Positions 42,284 to 51,897 of a DNA stretch of 64,000 nt are shown here, one piece after another. Within the stretch, counting starts at the first letter, position 1, and each line of letters begins with the position of its first letter. Origin of the DNA: an uncultured Lachnospiraceae bacterium (lineage in GTDB: Bacteria > Bacillota > Clostridia > Lachnospirales > Lachnospiraceae); NCBI GenBank assembly GCA_910577165.1, contig CAJTLX010000004.1, positions 68,401 through 132,400 on the forward strand, written 5' to 3'. Below the pieces are notes generated by a model that did not search any database, had not been told where the DNA came from, and worked only from the letters and a program-made list of their open reading frames with translations. The position numbers and the translations under genes were made by a program.

Positions 42284-43645
42284 TTATTCCATTAAATCCA
42301 TTAAAAATGGAAACTTCATCATCAGCTGGCTCAAATCCCCAACCATTTTCTCCTGGTCAAAGCCCTCGCTCCACTCCTCCTTACTTAGAGAGGATTCTGG
42401 AACAGTGTAGGAAACAAAATCACGCGATCTCGCATTTAGCTTCACCGACCCCATCTTCATGCCCGACATACTAAGCGAAGCGGTCAGATTTACTTCCCCT
42501 TCAGTACTCTTAAATTCACCTGCCACCACAATCCCAAGAACATTTACATCAAAATCAACGGATAAATTTTCATCCACCAAACGGAGTTTCAGCTTTAATG
42601 CCATGCCGTCAATTGTAGTGGAAAGATCCACAGAATCCTTTGTATAATTATCGTACTCAACTACGATCTCCTGTTCCTTACCGCAGATCATAATCTTTCC
42701 CTCTTTATCAGATTCCTTCTCCGAATAGAGCAGTGTTTCTTCCTTGCCATCCTCATCCACAACATAGAAGCTAAATCCCTTCTTTGTTGATACTACCACG
42801 ATGGATATGGTCTTATTATCTGTCTTTACCCCCTGAAATTCCCACGCATACTGATCCTTTTTTCCTACATAATAGTTTACATAGAGAGTATCAATATTTT
42901 CGGAAAGAGAAGAAAATTGCTGCACATTAACTTTCGGGAATTTTTTTAATTCCTCCACCAGCAGAGAAAATGAAGCATCAATATCCTCCGCCTTTGCCGT
43001 CGTAATATATTTCTCGCCCGTTAACTTATAATCTCCGGTGCCGATCTCCTGCTTTTCCTCCTTGCCCTGGTAGGCAAAGGAATCAATAAATTTTGTGGAA
43101 AAGCTCTTCCACATCTCAAGCAGATCCTTTGAGGATGGCAGCCCCTCATTTGCCTTTGTCGTCTCATTCATATAGTCCTTCAGGCTTTTTCCAAGAATCT
43201 CCTCGTAGGAAATCCCCATATACTGCTTGGAGTATGCTGGAACATTTACATAGATCTTCTCCTCATCCGTCACTGCATCCGCCGCAATTACATTCTCCCC
43301 ATTGAGTAAGACGTTGCCTGCCGCGTGAAGAGATCCGCCCTCCTTCACATCCACATTTGCCGTAAGACCGAGGGATTCTAATCCTGTCAGCCCATAATTT
43401 GTCGCGAGCTGCTCCTCAAGTGAGAGATCAAGCGTGAAATCCCAGCCCACATTCTCAAGGGAAACCCTTTCCATATCCGCTTTCGAGAGCGCGTCTGAAA
43501 CGGCATCTACAAATTCGGTAAGCTTTGCTCTTACCATCTCTTCCGGTGCTGCATTCGCAGCAGTATCATCCTTGCTCCCACAGCCGATAAAGCCCGTGCA
43601 TACGAGCATAAAGCAGAGCAAAAGACTCCATATTTTCTTTTTCAT
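42284..43645 (-). CDS. Predicted lipoprotein of unknown function
   Basis: ATG 43645 has AGAGGGAACG upstream and starts a lipoprotein signal (MKKKIWSLLLCFMLVCTGFIGC, lipobox FIGC). The ~450-residue mature part is rich in beta-type segments alternating charged and hydrophobic residues (LTANVDVKEGGSL, LRLVDENLSVDFDVNVLGIVV). No family recognised. Monocistronic with its own terminator. Confidence 0.75.
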   Translation of the reverse strand: MKKKIWSLLLCFMLVCTGFIGCGSKDDTAANAAPEEMVRAKLTEFVDAVSDALSKADMERVSLENVGWDFTLDLSLEEQLATNYGLTGLESLGLTANVDVKEGGSLHAAGNVLLNGENVIAADAVTDEEKIYVNVPAYSKQYMGISYEEILGKSLKDYMNETTKANEGLPSSKDLLEMWKSFSTKFIDSFAYQGKEEKQEIGTGDYKLTGEKYITTAKAEDIDASFSLLVEELKKFPKVNVQQFSSLSENIDTLYVNYYVGKKDQYAWEFQGVKTDNKTISIVVVSTKKGFSFYVVDEDGKEETLLYSEKESDKEGKIMICGKEQEIVVEYDNYTKDSVDLSTTIDGMALKLKLRLVDENLSVDFDVNVLGIVVAGEFKSTEGEVNLTASLSMSGMKMGSVKLNARSRDFVSYTVPESSLSKEEWSEGFDQEKMVGDLSQLMMKFPFLMDLME

Positions 43646-43890
43646 CGTTCCCTCTTTCTGCATTGCTTTTAAAACACTGCGGCCTGGCAGCAATGCCCTC
43701 ACCATGCACGCACCTGGATTCCCTGTAAAGAGTTTCCATTCCTCCGATAATTTATACAAACAATATTATACACCTTCTGGAGTGTTTGTCAATAAATCCA
43801 AATATATTATAAGGAAATCTTTATTTTTTTGTAATTAAACTTCCACAAATTCCAAATTTTTCTCTTCCCGTATTTTTAATAATTTTTTTC

Positions 43891-43918
43891 TTGCATATTT
43901 TCTGTTTTCTGCTATTAT
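43891..43918 (+). promoter_or_regulatory. Promoter of the LtaS-like gene
   Basis: TTGCAT (43891-43896), 16-base spacer, TATTAT (43913-43918). Confidence 0.55.
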
Positions 43919-43982
43919 ATTTACTCGAAAATATTCTTTGTGCAATTTGCTCCCGCCGAACGTTTGAGAAAGGATGGGTTCC

Positions 43983-46289
43983 ATGAAATTCATTAAACTT
44001 AACCGACAATCTATCCAGTTATTTTTTCAAAAACCACTCGTGCAGATCTTTACCATTGCCGCCATACTCTGCCTTCTTGTGGATAGTTTTTCGCGCGAAT
44101 CTTTTCCTCTGGCAGTTGGTGCTGTTTTTTTCAACCCGCTAATTTTTTTATATAATACGCTGATTATTGCCATCACTCTAACTCCGGCTCTCTTTTTTGC
44201 CCGACGCATCTGTTTTTATGTGATTGTGTCGCTGCTCTGGGTGATTATTGGTATAACCGATTTCATCTTGCTGCAGTTTCGCACGACTCCATTTACTTTT
44301 GTTGATGTGACAATGATCCAGTCCGCAATTGGTATCTGGGATCATTATCTTACGGTATGGCAGCTTATTCTTATTGTGCTATTGTTTTCCGCCGCTGTGA
44401 TTGGCTGTGTAATTTTATTTCGCAGGACAAAAAAGCTTGAAAAACCCCCGGCATTGCGCGTTGTCAAAAGCATGATTTTAATGGCGGCCTGCGCAATTGT
44501 CGCGACGGACTTAGGTGTTGCCCTAAAATTTTTATCACGAAATTTCGGCAATCTCGCGGATGCCTATCACAGCTATGGACTTCCATACTGCTTTGTCAAT
44601 AGTATGTTTAATACTGGTATCGACAAACCAAAAAAATATTCGGAAGAATATGTACAAAAAATTATCGCTTCCATTGAACATACGGCTACCCCTATCCCCA
44701 CGCCGCTGCCCACGCCCACACTGACCCCCATGCCGGAAAAAGAGCCTGAAAGAACACCAAATATCCTGTTTTTGCAGTTGGAATCCTTTTTTGATCCGAC
44801 CTCGATTGCTGGATCGACTTTTACTGACGATCCCCTGCCAAATTACCGCCGGCTGATGGAAGAGTTCACCTCCGGCTATCTGTATGTTCCAAGTGTCGGC
44901 GCAGGTACAGCCAACACAGAATTTGAGGTGATCACCGGCATGAATTTGGATTTCTTTGGACCGGGCGAGTACCCGTACAAGACGATCTTATTGGACACTG
45001 CCTGTGAGAGCATTGGCTATGTCCTGAAAAATCGTGGCTATGGCACACACGCCATCCACAACAACGATGGTACATTTTACGGTCGCCACCTGGTATTTCC
45101 AAATCTTGGGTTTGACAATTTTATTTCTGTTGAATATATGAATCCGATTGACCGAACTCCGCTTGCCTGGGCGAAGGATAAGATTTTGACTGGAGAAATT
45201 GCCAAAGCACTTGACTCGACAAAGGAACCGGATTTTATTTACACCATCTCAGTGCAGGGACATGGCAGCTACCCGGATAAGGAGATTCTTACCGATCCCG
45301 TTATCGATCTCTCGCTGCCAGAACATTTATCAGAGCTGTATTATCCGCTTCTTTATTATACCAACCAGATTCACGAGATGGACGACTTCGTCGCCGAGTT
45401 AATTGAAATGCTTGAAAACCGGGAGGAGGAAACAGTACTTGTGATGTACGGCGACCATCTTCCAGGATTTAAACTGACACAGGAGGATCTGGGCGGTGCC
45501 AGCCTGTTTGCAACACAATACGTTGTCTGGAGCAATTTTGAACTCGAACCGGAACATAAAGATTTGGAGGCATATCAACTCTACTCCTATGTTTTGGAAC
45601 GCTTAAATATTCACGATGGCATTATCAACGGTTTTCATCAAACACAAAAAACTTCAGAATTATATCTGGAAGAATTAGAAATCTTGGAATATGATATGCT
45701 CTATGGCAAACAAAACTGCTACAACGGAAAAAATCCTTACGCGCCAACGCAGATGAAAATGGGGATTGATCCCATCATCTTAACTGGCATTCGGGCATTG
45801 GGATCCGTCTTAGAAGAGGAAGCAAAAGAAATTTTGCCGGAGGAAGAACTTAAACTGCTGCCAAATAAGGAAAATACAGAAAACGAAAATCCCGCCAATC
45901 CAACAGATTCCAGGGATGAGAATATACAGGATACTACCTTATCCGGCACACCTTCACCCACGCCCCCAACAGAAAAGGAAAATGACAGTTTCTGGTCATT
46001 CCTCAGCAAAAAGGACGACGACCAGATCTATACAGTCTTCCTTCTAGGCTCCGGGTTTACCCCATACAGCTATGTACAGGTAAATGGCAAAGAACAGGAA
46101 ACCATGTTTGTCAGTGATACCGTTCTCACCGCCGTTATGCCGCTGCCGGACATTGGTGCAACAATCACCATCGTCCAGCACGGCTCGGATGAACAAGTTC
46201 TAAGCAGCAGTGAACCACTGATTATCACGGAACAACTGTTAAAAAATATTTTTCCAAAAGAAAATCCGGAGTTGGAGGGAGAAGATTAG
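43983..46289 (+). CDS. LTA synthase-family sulfatase with C-terminal extension
   Basis: 768 aa. Five N-terminal helices (~residues 20-190), a Pro/Thr linker, then an extracellular sulfatase-fold domain: metal-binding LQLESFFD, catalytic-threonine region GAGTANTEFEVITGM, HNNDGTFYGRH, SVQGHGSYPD and MYGDHLPGF. These match phosphoglycerol transferases that build lipoteichoic acid or related polymers. Unusually, a ~150-residue tail after a second acidic linker contains an IPT/TIG-like beta domain (FLLGSGFTPYSYVQVNG). ATG 43983 has AAGGA eight bases upstream. Confidence 0.88.
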   Translation: MKFIKLNRQSIQLFFQKPLVQIFTIAAILCLLVDSFSRESFPLAVGAVFFNPLIFLYNTLIIAITLTPALFFARRICFYVIVSLLWVIIGITDFILLQFRTTPFTFVDVTMIQSAIGIWDHYLTVWQLILIVLLFSAAVIGCVILFRRTKKLEKPPALRVVKSMILMAACAIVATDLGVALKFLSRNFGNLADAYHSYGLPYCFVNSMFNTGIDKPKKYSEEYVQKIIASIEHTATPIPTPLPTPTLTPMPEKEPERTPNILFLQLESFFDPTSIAGSTFTDDPLPNYRRLMEEFTSGYLYVPSVGAGTANTEFEVITGMNLDFFGPGEYPYKTILLDTACESIGYVLKNRGYGTHAIHNNDGTFYGRHLVFPNLGFDNFISVEYMNPIDRTPLAWAKDKILTGEIAKALDSTKEPDFIYTISVQGHGSYPDKEILTDPVIDLSLPEHLSELYYPLLYYTNQIHEMDDFVAELIEMLENREEETVLVMYGDHLPGFKLTQEDLGGASLFATQYVVWSNFELEPEHKDLEAYQLYSYVLERLNIHDGIINGFHQTQKTSELYLEELEILEYDMLYGKQNCYNGKNPYAPTQMKMGIDPIILTGIRALGSVLEEEAKEILPEEELKLLPNKENTENENPANPTDSRDENIQDTTLSGTPSPTPPTEKENDSFWSFLSKKDDDQIYTVFLLGSGFTPYSYVQVNGKEQETMFVSDTVLTAVMPLPDIGATITIVQHGSDEQVLSSSEPLIITEQLLKNIFPKENPELEGED

Positions 46290-46290
46290 T

Positions 46291-47109
46291 CTATCCCAGT
46301 GCGACATCAAGCACCATCATTGCAAGAAAGCCAACCAGCGCACCGATTGTGCCTATTTTGACCCCTGACTCCACATGAGCTTCCGGAATCAATTCCTCGA
46401 CAACCACATAGATCATTGCGCCGGCAGCAAATGAAAGCATCCACGGAAGTACAGCCTTGATCGACCCCGCAATCAGCACTGTCAAGATCCCCGCAATCGG
46501 CTCCACGATTCCGGAGAGTGCCCCATAAAAAAATGCTTTCCTTCGGCTGATATTTTCCTGGCGCAGCGGGAGCGCGATGGCAGCACCTTCTGGAAAATTT
46601 TGGATACCAATGCCAATGGCTAGAGCAATGGCGGACACTATGGTCACTCCCACTGACTCACTCCCCTGCGCCACCATCGCAAATGCCATACCGACTGCCA
46701 TACCCTCCGGAATATTGTGCAGGGTCACCGCCAAAAACAACATTGTCATTTTTTTTGACAGATGCTGTTTTCCTTCCCCCTCCATCACGCGCAGTTTTTC
46801 CATTTTCTGCGCGTGCAATTTTTGCAGCACATAATCGACAGCAAGGAAAAATACTGCGCCAAATAAAAATCCGCCCCCGGCAGGAATAACGCCGGATTTG
46901 CCCTGTGCTGTTGCCTCTTCAATTGCAGGAAGCAAAAGTGACCAGACCGAGGCGGCAACCATCACACCGCCCGCAAACCCCATAAAGCCTTTTAGGAGGG
47001 ACTGCTTCATCTGTCTGCCAAACAAAAATACCATTGCTGCGCCCAAGATGGTCATAAAAAAGGTGAACCCGGTACCTAAAAATACCGGGAGGAAATCTGC
47101 CAATTTCAT
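46291..47109 (-). CDS. ZIP-family metal transporter
   Basis: ~272 aa, eight hydrophobic helices. The metal-site helix has HNIPEGMAVGMAF and the next has QNFPEGAAIALPLR, the paired H/Q-N-x-PEG motifs of ZupT-like ZIP permeases (zinc, iron or manganese import). A short histidine/lysine loop lies between helices 3 and 4. ATG 47109 is preferred, with GGAGG about 14 bases upstream; longer starts at 47130 or 47163 lack a site. It ends one base from the LtaS-like gene (convergent). Confidence 0.9.
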   Translation of the reverse strand: MKLADFLPVFLGTGFTFFMTILGAAMVFLFGRQMKQSLLKGFMGFAGGVMVAASVWSLLLPAIEEATAQGKSGVIPAGGGFLFGAVFFLAVDYVLQKLHAQKMEKLRVMEGEGKQHLSKKMTMLFLAVTLHNIPEGMAVGMAFAMVAQGSESVGVTIVSAIALAIGIGIQNFPEGAAIALPLRQENISRRKAFFYGALSGIVEPIAGILTVLIAGSIKAVLPWMLSFAAGAMIYVVVEELIPEAHVESGVKIGTIGALVGFLAMMVLDVALG

Positions 47110-47140
47110 AGAATTTCTTGTAACCTCCATGTACAAAAGA

Positions 47141-47166
47141 ACTGCGTACCGATGCCGATACACAGT
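47141..47166 (-). promoter_or_regulatory. Hairpin in the ZIP transporter leader
   Basis: ACTGCGTACCG and CGATACACAGT flank a short loop. Two mismatches in DNA become G-U pairs only in the minus-strand RNA, so the structure belongs to this gene's mRNA. Confidence 0.55.
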
Positions 47167-47308
47167 CCTGGTTATTCACTCTATAAAATTATATGCATCT
47201 TTTAAGGTTTCGTTCCCAGACGCGGGGATAAGCCTACTTATAAAATTTAGCTTGTTATTTTTGAAAATATATTATAATTCCCAGTAGAATTTTTTGCAAT
47301 AATAAATT

Positions 47309-49177
47309 TTATTTTTCAACCCTCAATGCTCTCGTCGCGTTTAGTACCGCTAAGATCATCACTCCGACATCCGCAAAGATCGCCCACCACATATTCACAT
47401 ACCCAATGGCACCAAAGCCAAGACAGATAAATTTTACTGCCAGTGCAAACACAATATTTTGGTGTACAATCCGCAGTGTTTTCTTAGAGATCTGCATGGC
47501 AAGGGCAATCTTTGCCGGATCGTCATCCATCAACACAATATCTGCCGCCTCAATCGCCGCATCTGATCCGAGCGCGCCCATTGCAATCCCGATATCCGCG
47601 CGGGAAAGCACCGGGGCATCGTTAATGCCGTCCCCGACAAAGGCGAGTATCTCCTTCTCGCTCTTTGCCGCAAGCAATGCCTCCACCTCCGTCACTTTAT
47701 CCTCAGGGAGCAGCTCGCCCTTTACCACATCCACTCCGATTTCCCCCGCCACAGCTTCTGCAACGGGCTTTGCATCGCCGGTCAGCATAACTACCTGCGA
47801 AACTCCCGCCCGCTTTAAATCCGCCACCGCCTTTGCCGCATTCGGCTTTACCACATCGGAAATCAGAATATAGCCCGCATAACTCCCATCCACTGCCACA
47901 TGAACCTGTGTTCCTACCTCCTTTGGCTCTTTGCAGACAATGTTTAAACTCTCCATCAATTTGCAGTTGCCCACCGCCACACATCGGCCATCCACAAAAG
48001 CCTGCACACCATGACCGCTAAGTTCCTCCACATTCTGCACTCTGCCCGAATCAAGCGACTTTCCATAAGCTTCCTTCAAACTCCGGCTGATTGGATGATT
48101 TGAATAACTCTCCACATATGCCGCCAACCGCAAAAGTTCTTCCTTTTGCATATTTCCCTCCGGAACAATATGCACTACCTCAAATACACCCTTAGTCAAA
48201 GTCCCCGTCTTATCGCACACTACATATTTTGTTTTAGATAATGCCTCCAGATAGTTGGAGCCTTTTACCAGAATTCCCCTTGCTGACGCTCCGCCAATCC
48301 CACCAAAAAAACTAAGCGGAATAGAAATTACCAGCGCGCATGGACAGCTAATCACAAGAGTGGTCAGCGCGCGGATCACCCATTTTGACCAGACAGCAGG
48401 ATTTCCAAAAAGCAGATTGATTAAGGGGGGAAGCACTGCCAGAATAAGCGCGCCAATGCAGACTGCAGGGGTGTAATATTTTGCAAACCGCGTGATAAAA
48501 TTCTCGGAGCGTGACTTTTTCATACTGGAATTTTCTACAAGATCGAGAATTTTAGAAACGGTTGATTCCCCAAAAGGCTTGCTTGTTTTCACCTGGAGAA
48601 CCCCTGAGAGATTTACACAGCCACTTATCACGCTATCTCCCTCTTTTACTTCGCGCGGCAGACTCTCCCCGGTTAACGCGCTGGTATTAAGAGAGGATGC
48701 GCCCTGTGTAATCACACCGTCAATCGGCACTTTCTCCCCCGGCTGCACCACAATCACACTGCCGACTTCCACCTCCTCCGGATCGATTTGCACAAGTTTC
48801 CCATCCTGCCAGATATTTGCGTAATCCGGGCGAATATCCATCAATTCTGTAATGTTTTTGCGGCTCTTTCCCACCGCATAACTCTGAAACAATTCGCCAA
48901 TCTGATAGAATAACATCACGGCCACGCCCTCGACATACTCCCCAAGGATCATCGCACCGACCGTCGCGAGTGCCATCAGAAAATTTTCATCAAAGACCTG
49001 CCCGTTAAAAATTCCAAGCACCGCCTTGCGCAAAATATCGTATCCAATCACCAGATATGGTATCAAAAACAACACAAGTCCAATATATGGATTTTCAATG
49101 GGAAGCAGTTTAAAAAGAATCAATAGCAGTGCCGATAAAATAATGCGGGCAAGCATTTTTTTCTGTTTTTTATTCAT
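47309..49177 (-). CDS. Heavy-metal P1B-type ATPase lacking its own HMA domain
   Basis: ~622 aa. Membrane helices, A-domain TGES, the metal-transit motif SCPCAL, phosphorylation motif DKTGTLT, SNHPISRS, GDGINDAP and a C-terminal helix with DVGVMILAVLNATR. CPC plus this aspartate is the zinc/cadmium/lead class (ZntA/CadA). The N-terminal metal-binding domain is missing and is instead supplied by the separate upstream gene. The start overlaps that gene's stop (ATGA at 49174-49177), so they are translationally coupled. Confidence 0.93.
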   Translation of the reverse strand: MNKKQKKMLARIILSALLLILFKLLPIENPYIGLVLFLIPYLVIGYDILRKAVLGIFNGQVFDENFLMALATVGAMILGEYVEGVAVMLFYQIGELFQSYAVGKSRKNITELMDIRPDYANIWQDGKLVQIDPEEVEVGSVIVVQPGEKVPIDGVITQGASSLNTSALTGESLPREVKEGDSVISGCVNLSGVLQVKTSKPFGESTVSKILDLVENSSMKKSRSENFITRFAKYYTPAVCIGALILAVLPPLINLLFGNPAVWSKWVIRALTTLVISCPCALVISIPLSFFGGIGGASARGILVKGSNYLEALSKTKYVVCDKTGTLTKGVFEVVHIVPEGNMQKEELLRLAAYVESYSNHPISRSLKEAYGKSLDSGRVQNVEELSGHGVQAFVDGRCVAVGNCKLMESLNIVCKEPKEVGTQVHVAVDGSYAGYILISDVVKPNAAKAVADLKRAGVSQVVMLTGDAKPVAEAVAGEIGVDVVKGELLPEDKVTEVEALLAAKSEKEILAFVGDGINDAPVLSRADIGIAMGALGSDAAIEAADIVLMDDDPAKIALAMQISKKTLRIVHQNIVFALAVKFICLGFGAIGYVNMWWAIFADVGVMILAVLNATRALRVEK

Positions 49178-49392
49178 AGGAAAATCTCGCAGTCCGACTC
49201 CACCTTTTTGCACTGTCTGCGAACTTCTTCCATCACAGCGTTCACATTTGCACCATCCTCAAATTCCATGCTCATCTTCTGCGTCATAAAGGCAACCCCC
49301 GCATCCTTCACTCCGGATACCTTCTTTGCTGCCTCCTCCATCTTCATTGCGCACGCTGCGCAATCAACTTCAATCTTGTAGCTTTTTTTCAT
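49174..49392 (-). CDS. Stand-alone heavy-metal-associated (HMA) domain protein
   Basis: ~72 aa with the ferredoxin-like HMA fold: KSYKIEVDCAACAMKME carries the metal-binding CxxC (CAAC), then VKDAGVAFMTQKMSMEF. It probably hands metal to the P-type ATPase with which it overlaps. ATG 49392 has GGATGG upstream. Confidence 0.88.
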   Translation of the reverse strand: MKKSYKIEVDCAACAMKMEEAAKKVSGVKDAGVAFMTQKMSMEFEDGANVNAVMEEVRRQCKKVESDCEIFL

Positions 49393-49472
49393 GATTCCAT
49401 CCATCCTTTCCTTTTTGATTGTCCACACATCAGATGTGGGTGACTCCCGCCTCTATAGACGGTGAGCAGCCT

Positions 49473-49499
49473 TCCAGAACACCTCTGGTGTTCTGGAAT
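49473..49499 (-). promoter_or_regulatory. Strong hairpin in the leader of the HMA-ATPase operon
   Basis: TTCCAGAACACC and its exact complement flank a three-base loop. It may attenuate transcription or stabilise the mRNA. Confidence 0.6.
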
Positions 49500-49517
49500 T
49501 TAGGTCTTATTATTTAT

Positions 49518-49576
49518 CAATTAAACAATCATTTAATTGTTGGTTTTATCATAACATAAAAAATGGTGAATGTCAA
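49518..49576 (-). promoter_or_regulatory. Promoter and operator-like palindrome of the metal ATPase operon
   Basis: Reverse strand TTGACA (49571-49576), 17-base spacer, TATGAT (49548-49553). Directly downstream at the start site, CAATTAAA (49518-49525) and TTTAATTG (49532-49539) form a palindrome of the type bound by ArsR/SmtB metal sensors. No sensor gene is nearby. Confidence 0.75.
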
Positions 49577-49599
49577 CCTGAAATTTTTAAATTTCTCCC

Positions 49600-50586
49600 T
49601 CAACCTCTGAATGTATCCATCCACACTCTCCCTGCAAACATCTGCTCTAACTCCACTCTGTTTGCCGCATTGCCAAGCACCCACATCAGCTTTGCCAACA
49701 CCGCTTCGGGAGTCATATCAAATGCCTCCAAAAGCCCCAATTCCATCAGATCCTTTCCCACGCGGTACACACTCATATCACTTCCCTCATGTGGTACCTG
49801 TGTGGTTGCCACAATCGCTTTGCCCGCCGTAACCCATAATCTGATTGCCTCATCAAACCCGCCGTAGGCAGGAATCCCACTGGTGCCAAAGCATTCAATC
49901 ACCAACCCGTCATAGCAGTCGATCGTCCGCACAAGAATTTCAGAAGAAATTCCTGGATAGGGACGCACACTGAGTATATGCGGATTCATCCTCTGATAGA
50001 ATTTAACCTCCCCGTCACACTCCGGCTCAAAATATCTGATGATCCGCCCCTCCTGCACTATAGCCGCCTCCGGGCAATTGATGCTCGAAAATGCATTGTA
50101 GCTGTGCGTTCGGGTCTTTCTCGCATGCGTGCCAAGGATTGCCGTGCCGTCAAATACAATATAGACACCATGTGAACGCATATCCGCCGCATAACAAAAC
50201 GCGTCAATTAAATTGCGGCGCGCATCTGTATCACGGTTGTAGACCGATTTTTGCGAACCCGTCAAAATAATCGGCTTTCTGCTGTTTTGCACCAGATAGG
50301 AAAGTGCTGCTGCCGTATATGCCATAGTATCCGTACCGTGGATCACGACAAAACCATCAAAATTTTCGTATTCTTCCCGAATGCATTCTGCCATAGAAAG
50401 CCAGTGCTGCGGGTGAATATTTGTGCTGTCAAGCCGATATAATTCCCTTACAAAAATCTCTGCAATCTCCTTTAATTCCGGCACATAAGAAAGCAATTCC
50501 TGGGGCGTTAATTCCGGCTCGAGACCATTCCCGCCATCCTTAGAAACAATCGTGCCACCTGTGGCAATCAGACAAATTCTCTTCAT
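49600..50586 (-). CDS. ansA: Type I L-asparaginase
   Basis: Hydrolyses asparagine to aspartate and ammonia. The two catalytic threonines are in ATGGTIVS and HGTDTMAYT, with a further signature TGSQ. No signal peptide, so cytoplasmic and type I. ATG 50586 follows GGGACGGGAA. Length ~328 aa is normal. Confidence 0.93.
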   Translation of the reverse strand: MKRICLIATGGTIVSKDGGNGLEPELTPQELLSYVPELKEIAEIFVRELYRLDSTNIHPQHWLSMAECIREEYENFDGFVVIHGTDTMAYTAAALSYLVQNSRKPIILTGSQKSVYNRDTDARRNLIDAFCYAADMRSHGVYIVFDGTAILGTHARKTRTHSYNAFSSINCPEAAIVQEGRIIRYFEPECDGEVKFYQRMNPHILSVRPYPGISSEILVRTIDCYDGLVIECFGTSGIPAYGGFDEAIRLWVTAGKAIVATTQVPHEGSDMSVYRVGKDLMELGLLEAFDMTPEAVLAKLMWVLGNAANRVELEQMFAGRVWMDTFRG

Positions 50587-50630
50587 TTCCCGTCCCTTTC
50601 CTATAAGCATATACAAAATTATTTTTTATA

Positions 50631-51719
50631 TCACTCACATTTTTCTCCCGTCATATCGATCTTATCCCACAAAACAGTATCCACCCAGATTTCTGTATCC
50701 TGCTCCCAGACAGCATAGCTATCCGAAAATGCGCGTTCCTGACGCTCCAAAATAATCTTGGTCTTCGCCTGATCCGTTGCCTCCTCGTCCATATAATTTG
50801 CACAGTGCAAAATAAAATATCCGTCCGCTGTCTCAATTAATCTGCTTGTCTCGCCTTCCTGCAATCCAAAGGCAATTTTTTCCAGTTCCTCATACATCTC
50901 CCCCCTGCCAATCACGATCTCAATCTCGTCCGTGTCATCCGTATTCTCCCTGGCAAACCCGTAAAAATCCAGAGTTCCCTTCGCCTCCTCCGCCAATCTC
51001 TCCGCGCGCTCCCGCACATTATGCAGTCCCTCCTCATCCAGTTCCACATGACTGCCATCCTCTGCCAGCGCGTATTTCGCAATAAAAACATACCAGAGTA
51101 CCGGATGGCGCGCTTCCTCATCCGACACATCTGTATCAATATTTAACGTTAAACTCTCATAAATTTTGGTTGCCAACAGATTGTCCGCGTAAATTCCCCA
51201 GACCAGATCACGAGTGATCCCATAATATCCTAATTCTTCTATAGAAAAATTTGCCAAATAATTGTCCGTGTACTCGTCCACATTCATCCGTTCATCCTCT
51301 GTCAGTGCAACACCTAAGGAATCCGCCTGCGCACAGACAAGCTTTGTATAAGTGATCTGTTTTAAAAGTTCATTTTTCAACATCTGCGCATAGGTCATCC
51401 CCTCATCGCCAAGCACATAATTCCAGATTTCCTTGCCGTAGAGCGTCTCCACTTCCTCCTTGGTGGACTGCATATACAACACAATTTCCCCGTAGCTGAT
51501 TTCCAGATCGCCAACTCGAAGAAGTGTCTTAGAAAAACGCTCCTCTTTACTCATTCTCTCCGCCTCAGCCTGCGTAAGACCAGTCGGATACGGGGACGGT
51601 GTCGGCGTTTGCTCCAGTTCAAGATCGGGGGAAAGTTTTTTGCACCCTGAAAAAGAAAGGGCAGCAACTGTCGCAAAGCTGGCGAGTGCACAAGCAAACA
51701 ATTTATATTTGATCTTCAT
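50631..51719 (-). CDS. PrsA/SurA-like peptidyl-prolyl isomerase lipoprotein
   Basis: 362 aa. Lipoprotein signal with lipobox FSGC, Pro/Thr linker, SurA-N-type helical region (RVGDLEISYGEIVLYMQ, VALTEDERM), and a C-terminal parvulin-like part (LAEEAKGTLDFYGFARE, IAFGLQEGETSRLIETADGYFILHC). Extracytoplasmic folding chaperone for secreted proteins. GAGGATTATCG precedes ATG. Confidence 0.85.
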   Translation of the reverse strand: MKIKYKLFACALASFATVAALSFSGCKKLSPDLELEQTPTPSPYPTGLTQAEAERMSKEERFSKTLLRVGDLEISYGEIVLYMQSTKEEVETLYGKEIWNYVLGDEGMTYAQMLKNELLKQITYTKLVCAQADSLGVALTEDERMNVDEYTDNYLANFSIEELGYYGITRDLVWGIYADNLLATKIYESLTLNIDTDVSDEEARHPVLWYVFIAKYALAEDGSHVELDEEGLHNVRERAERLAEEAKGTLDFYGFARENTDDTDEIEIVIGRGEMYEELEKIAFGLQEGETSRLIETADGYFILHCANYMDEEATDQAKTKIILERQERAFSDSYAVWEQDTEIWVDTVLWDKIDMTGEKCE

Positions 51720-51790
51720 CGATAATCCTCACTTTCTGATTCCTGACATTTGCAGATTAGCTGTGCCTGCTTTTTGGAAGCAGCTAACCT

Positions 51791-51848
51791 GTGTGAAAGG
51801 GGTAGCTCTCAATATCCTTTTACTCCCTTTCTTCCCCTTTCACACTTC
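51791..51848. repeat. 58-bp palindromic intergenic repeat, copy 2
   Basis: Matches 11924-11981 at 56 of 58 positions, again with ends forming a 12-bp stem. It lies between mfd and the parvulin-like gene, 50 bases after the mfd stop. No T run follows on the minus strand here, so it is not simply a terminator. Confidence 0.88.
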
Positions 51849-51897
51849 ACTCTCATTCTACCCCGGCATACCACACAAGTCAACCAGTTTTGCATGA

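Noticed and set aside
47167..47308. Possible metal riboswitch upstream of the ZIP transporter
   Set aside because: No conserved manganese-riboswitch core could be found; only a single hairpin is supported.
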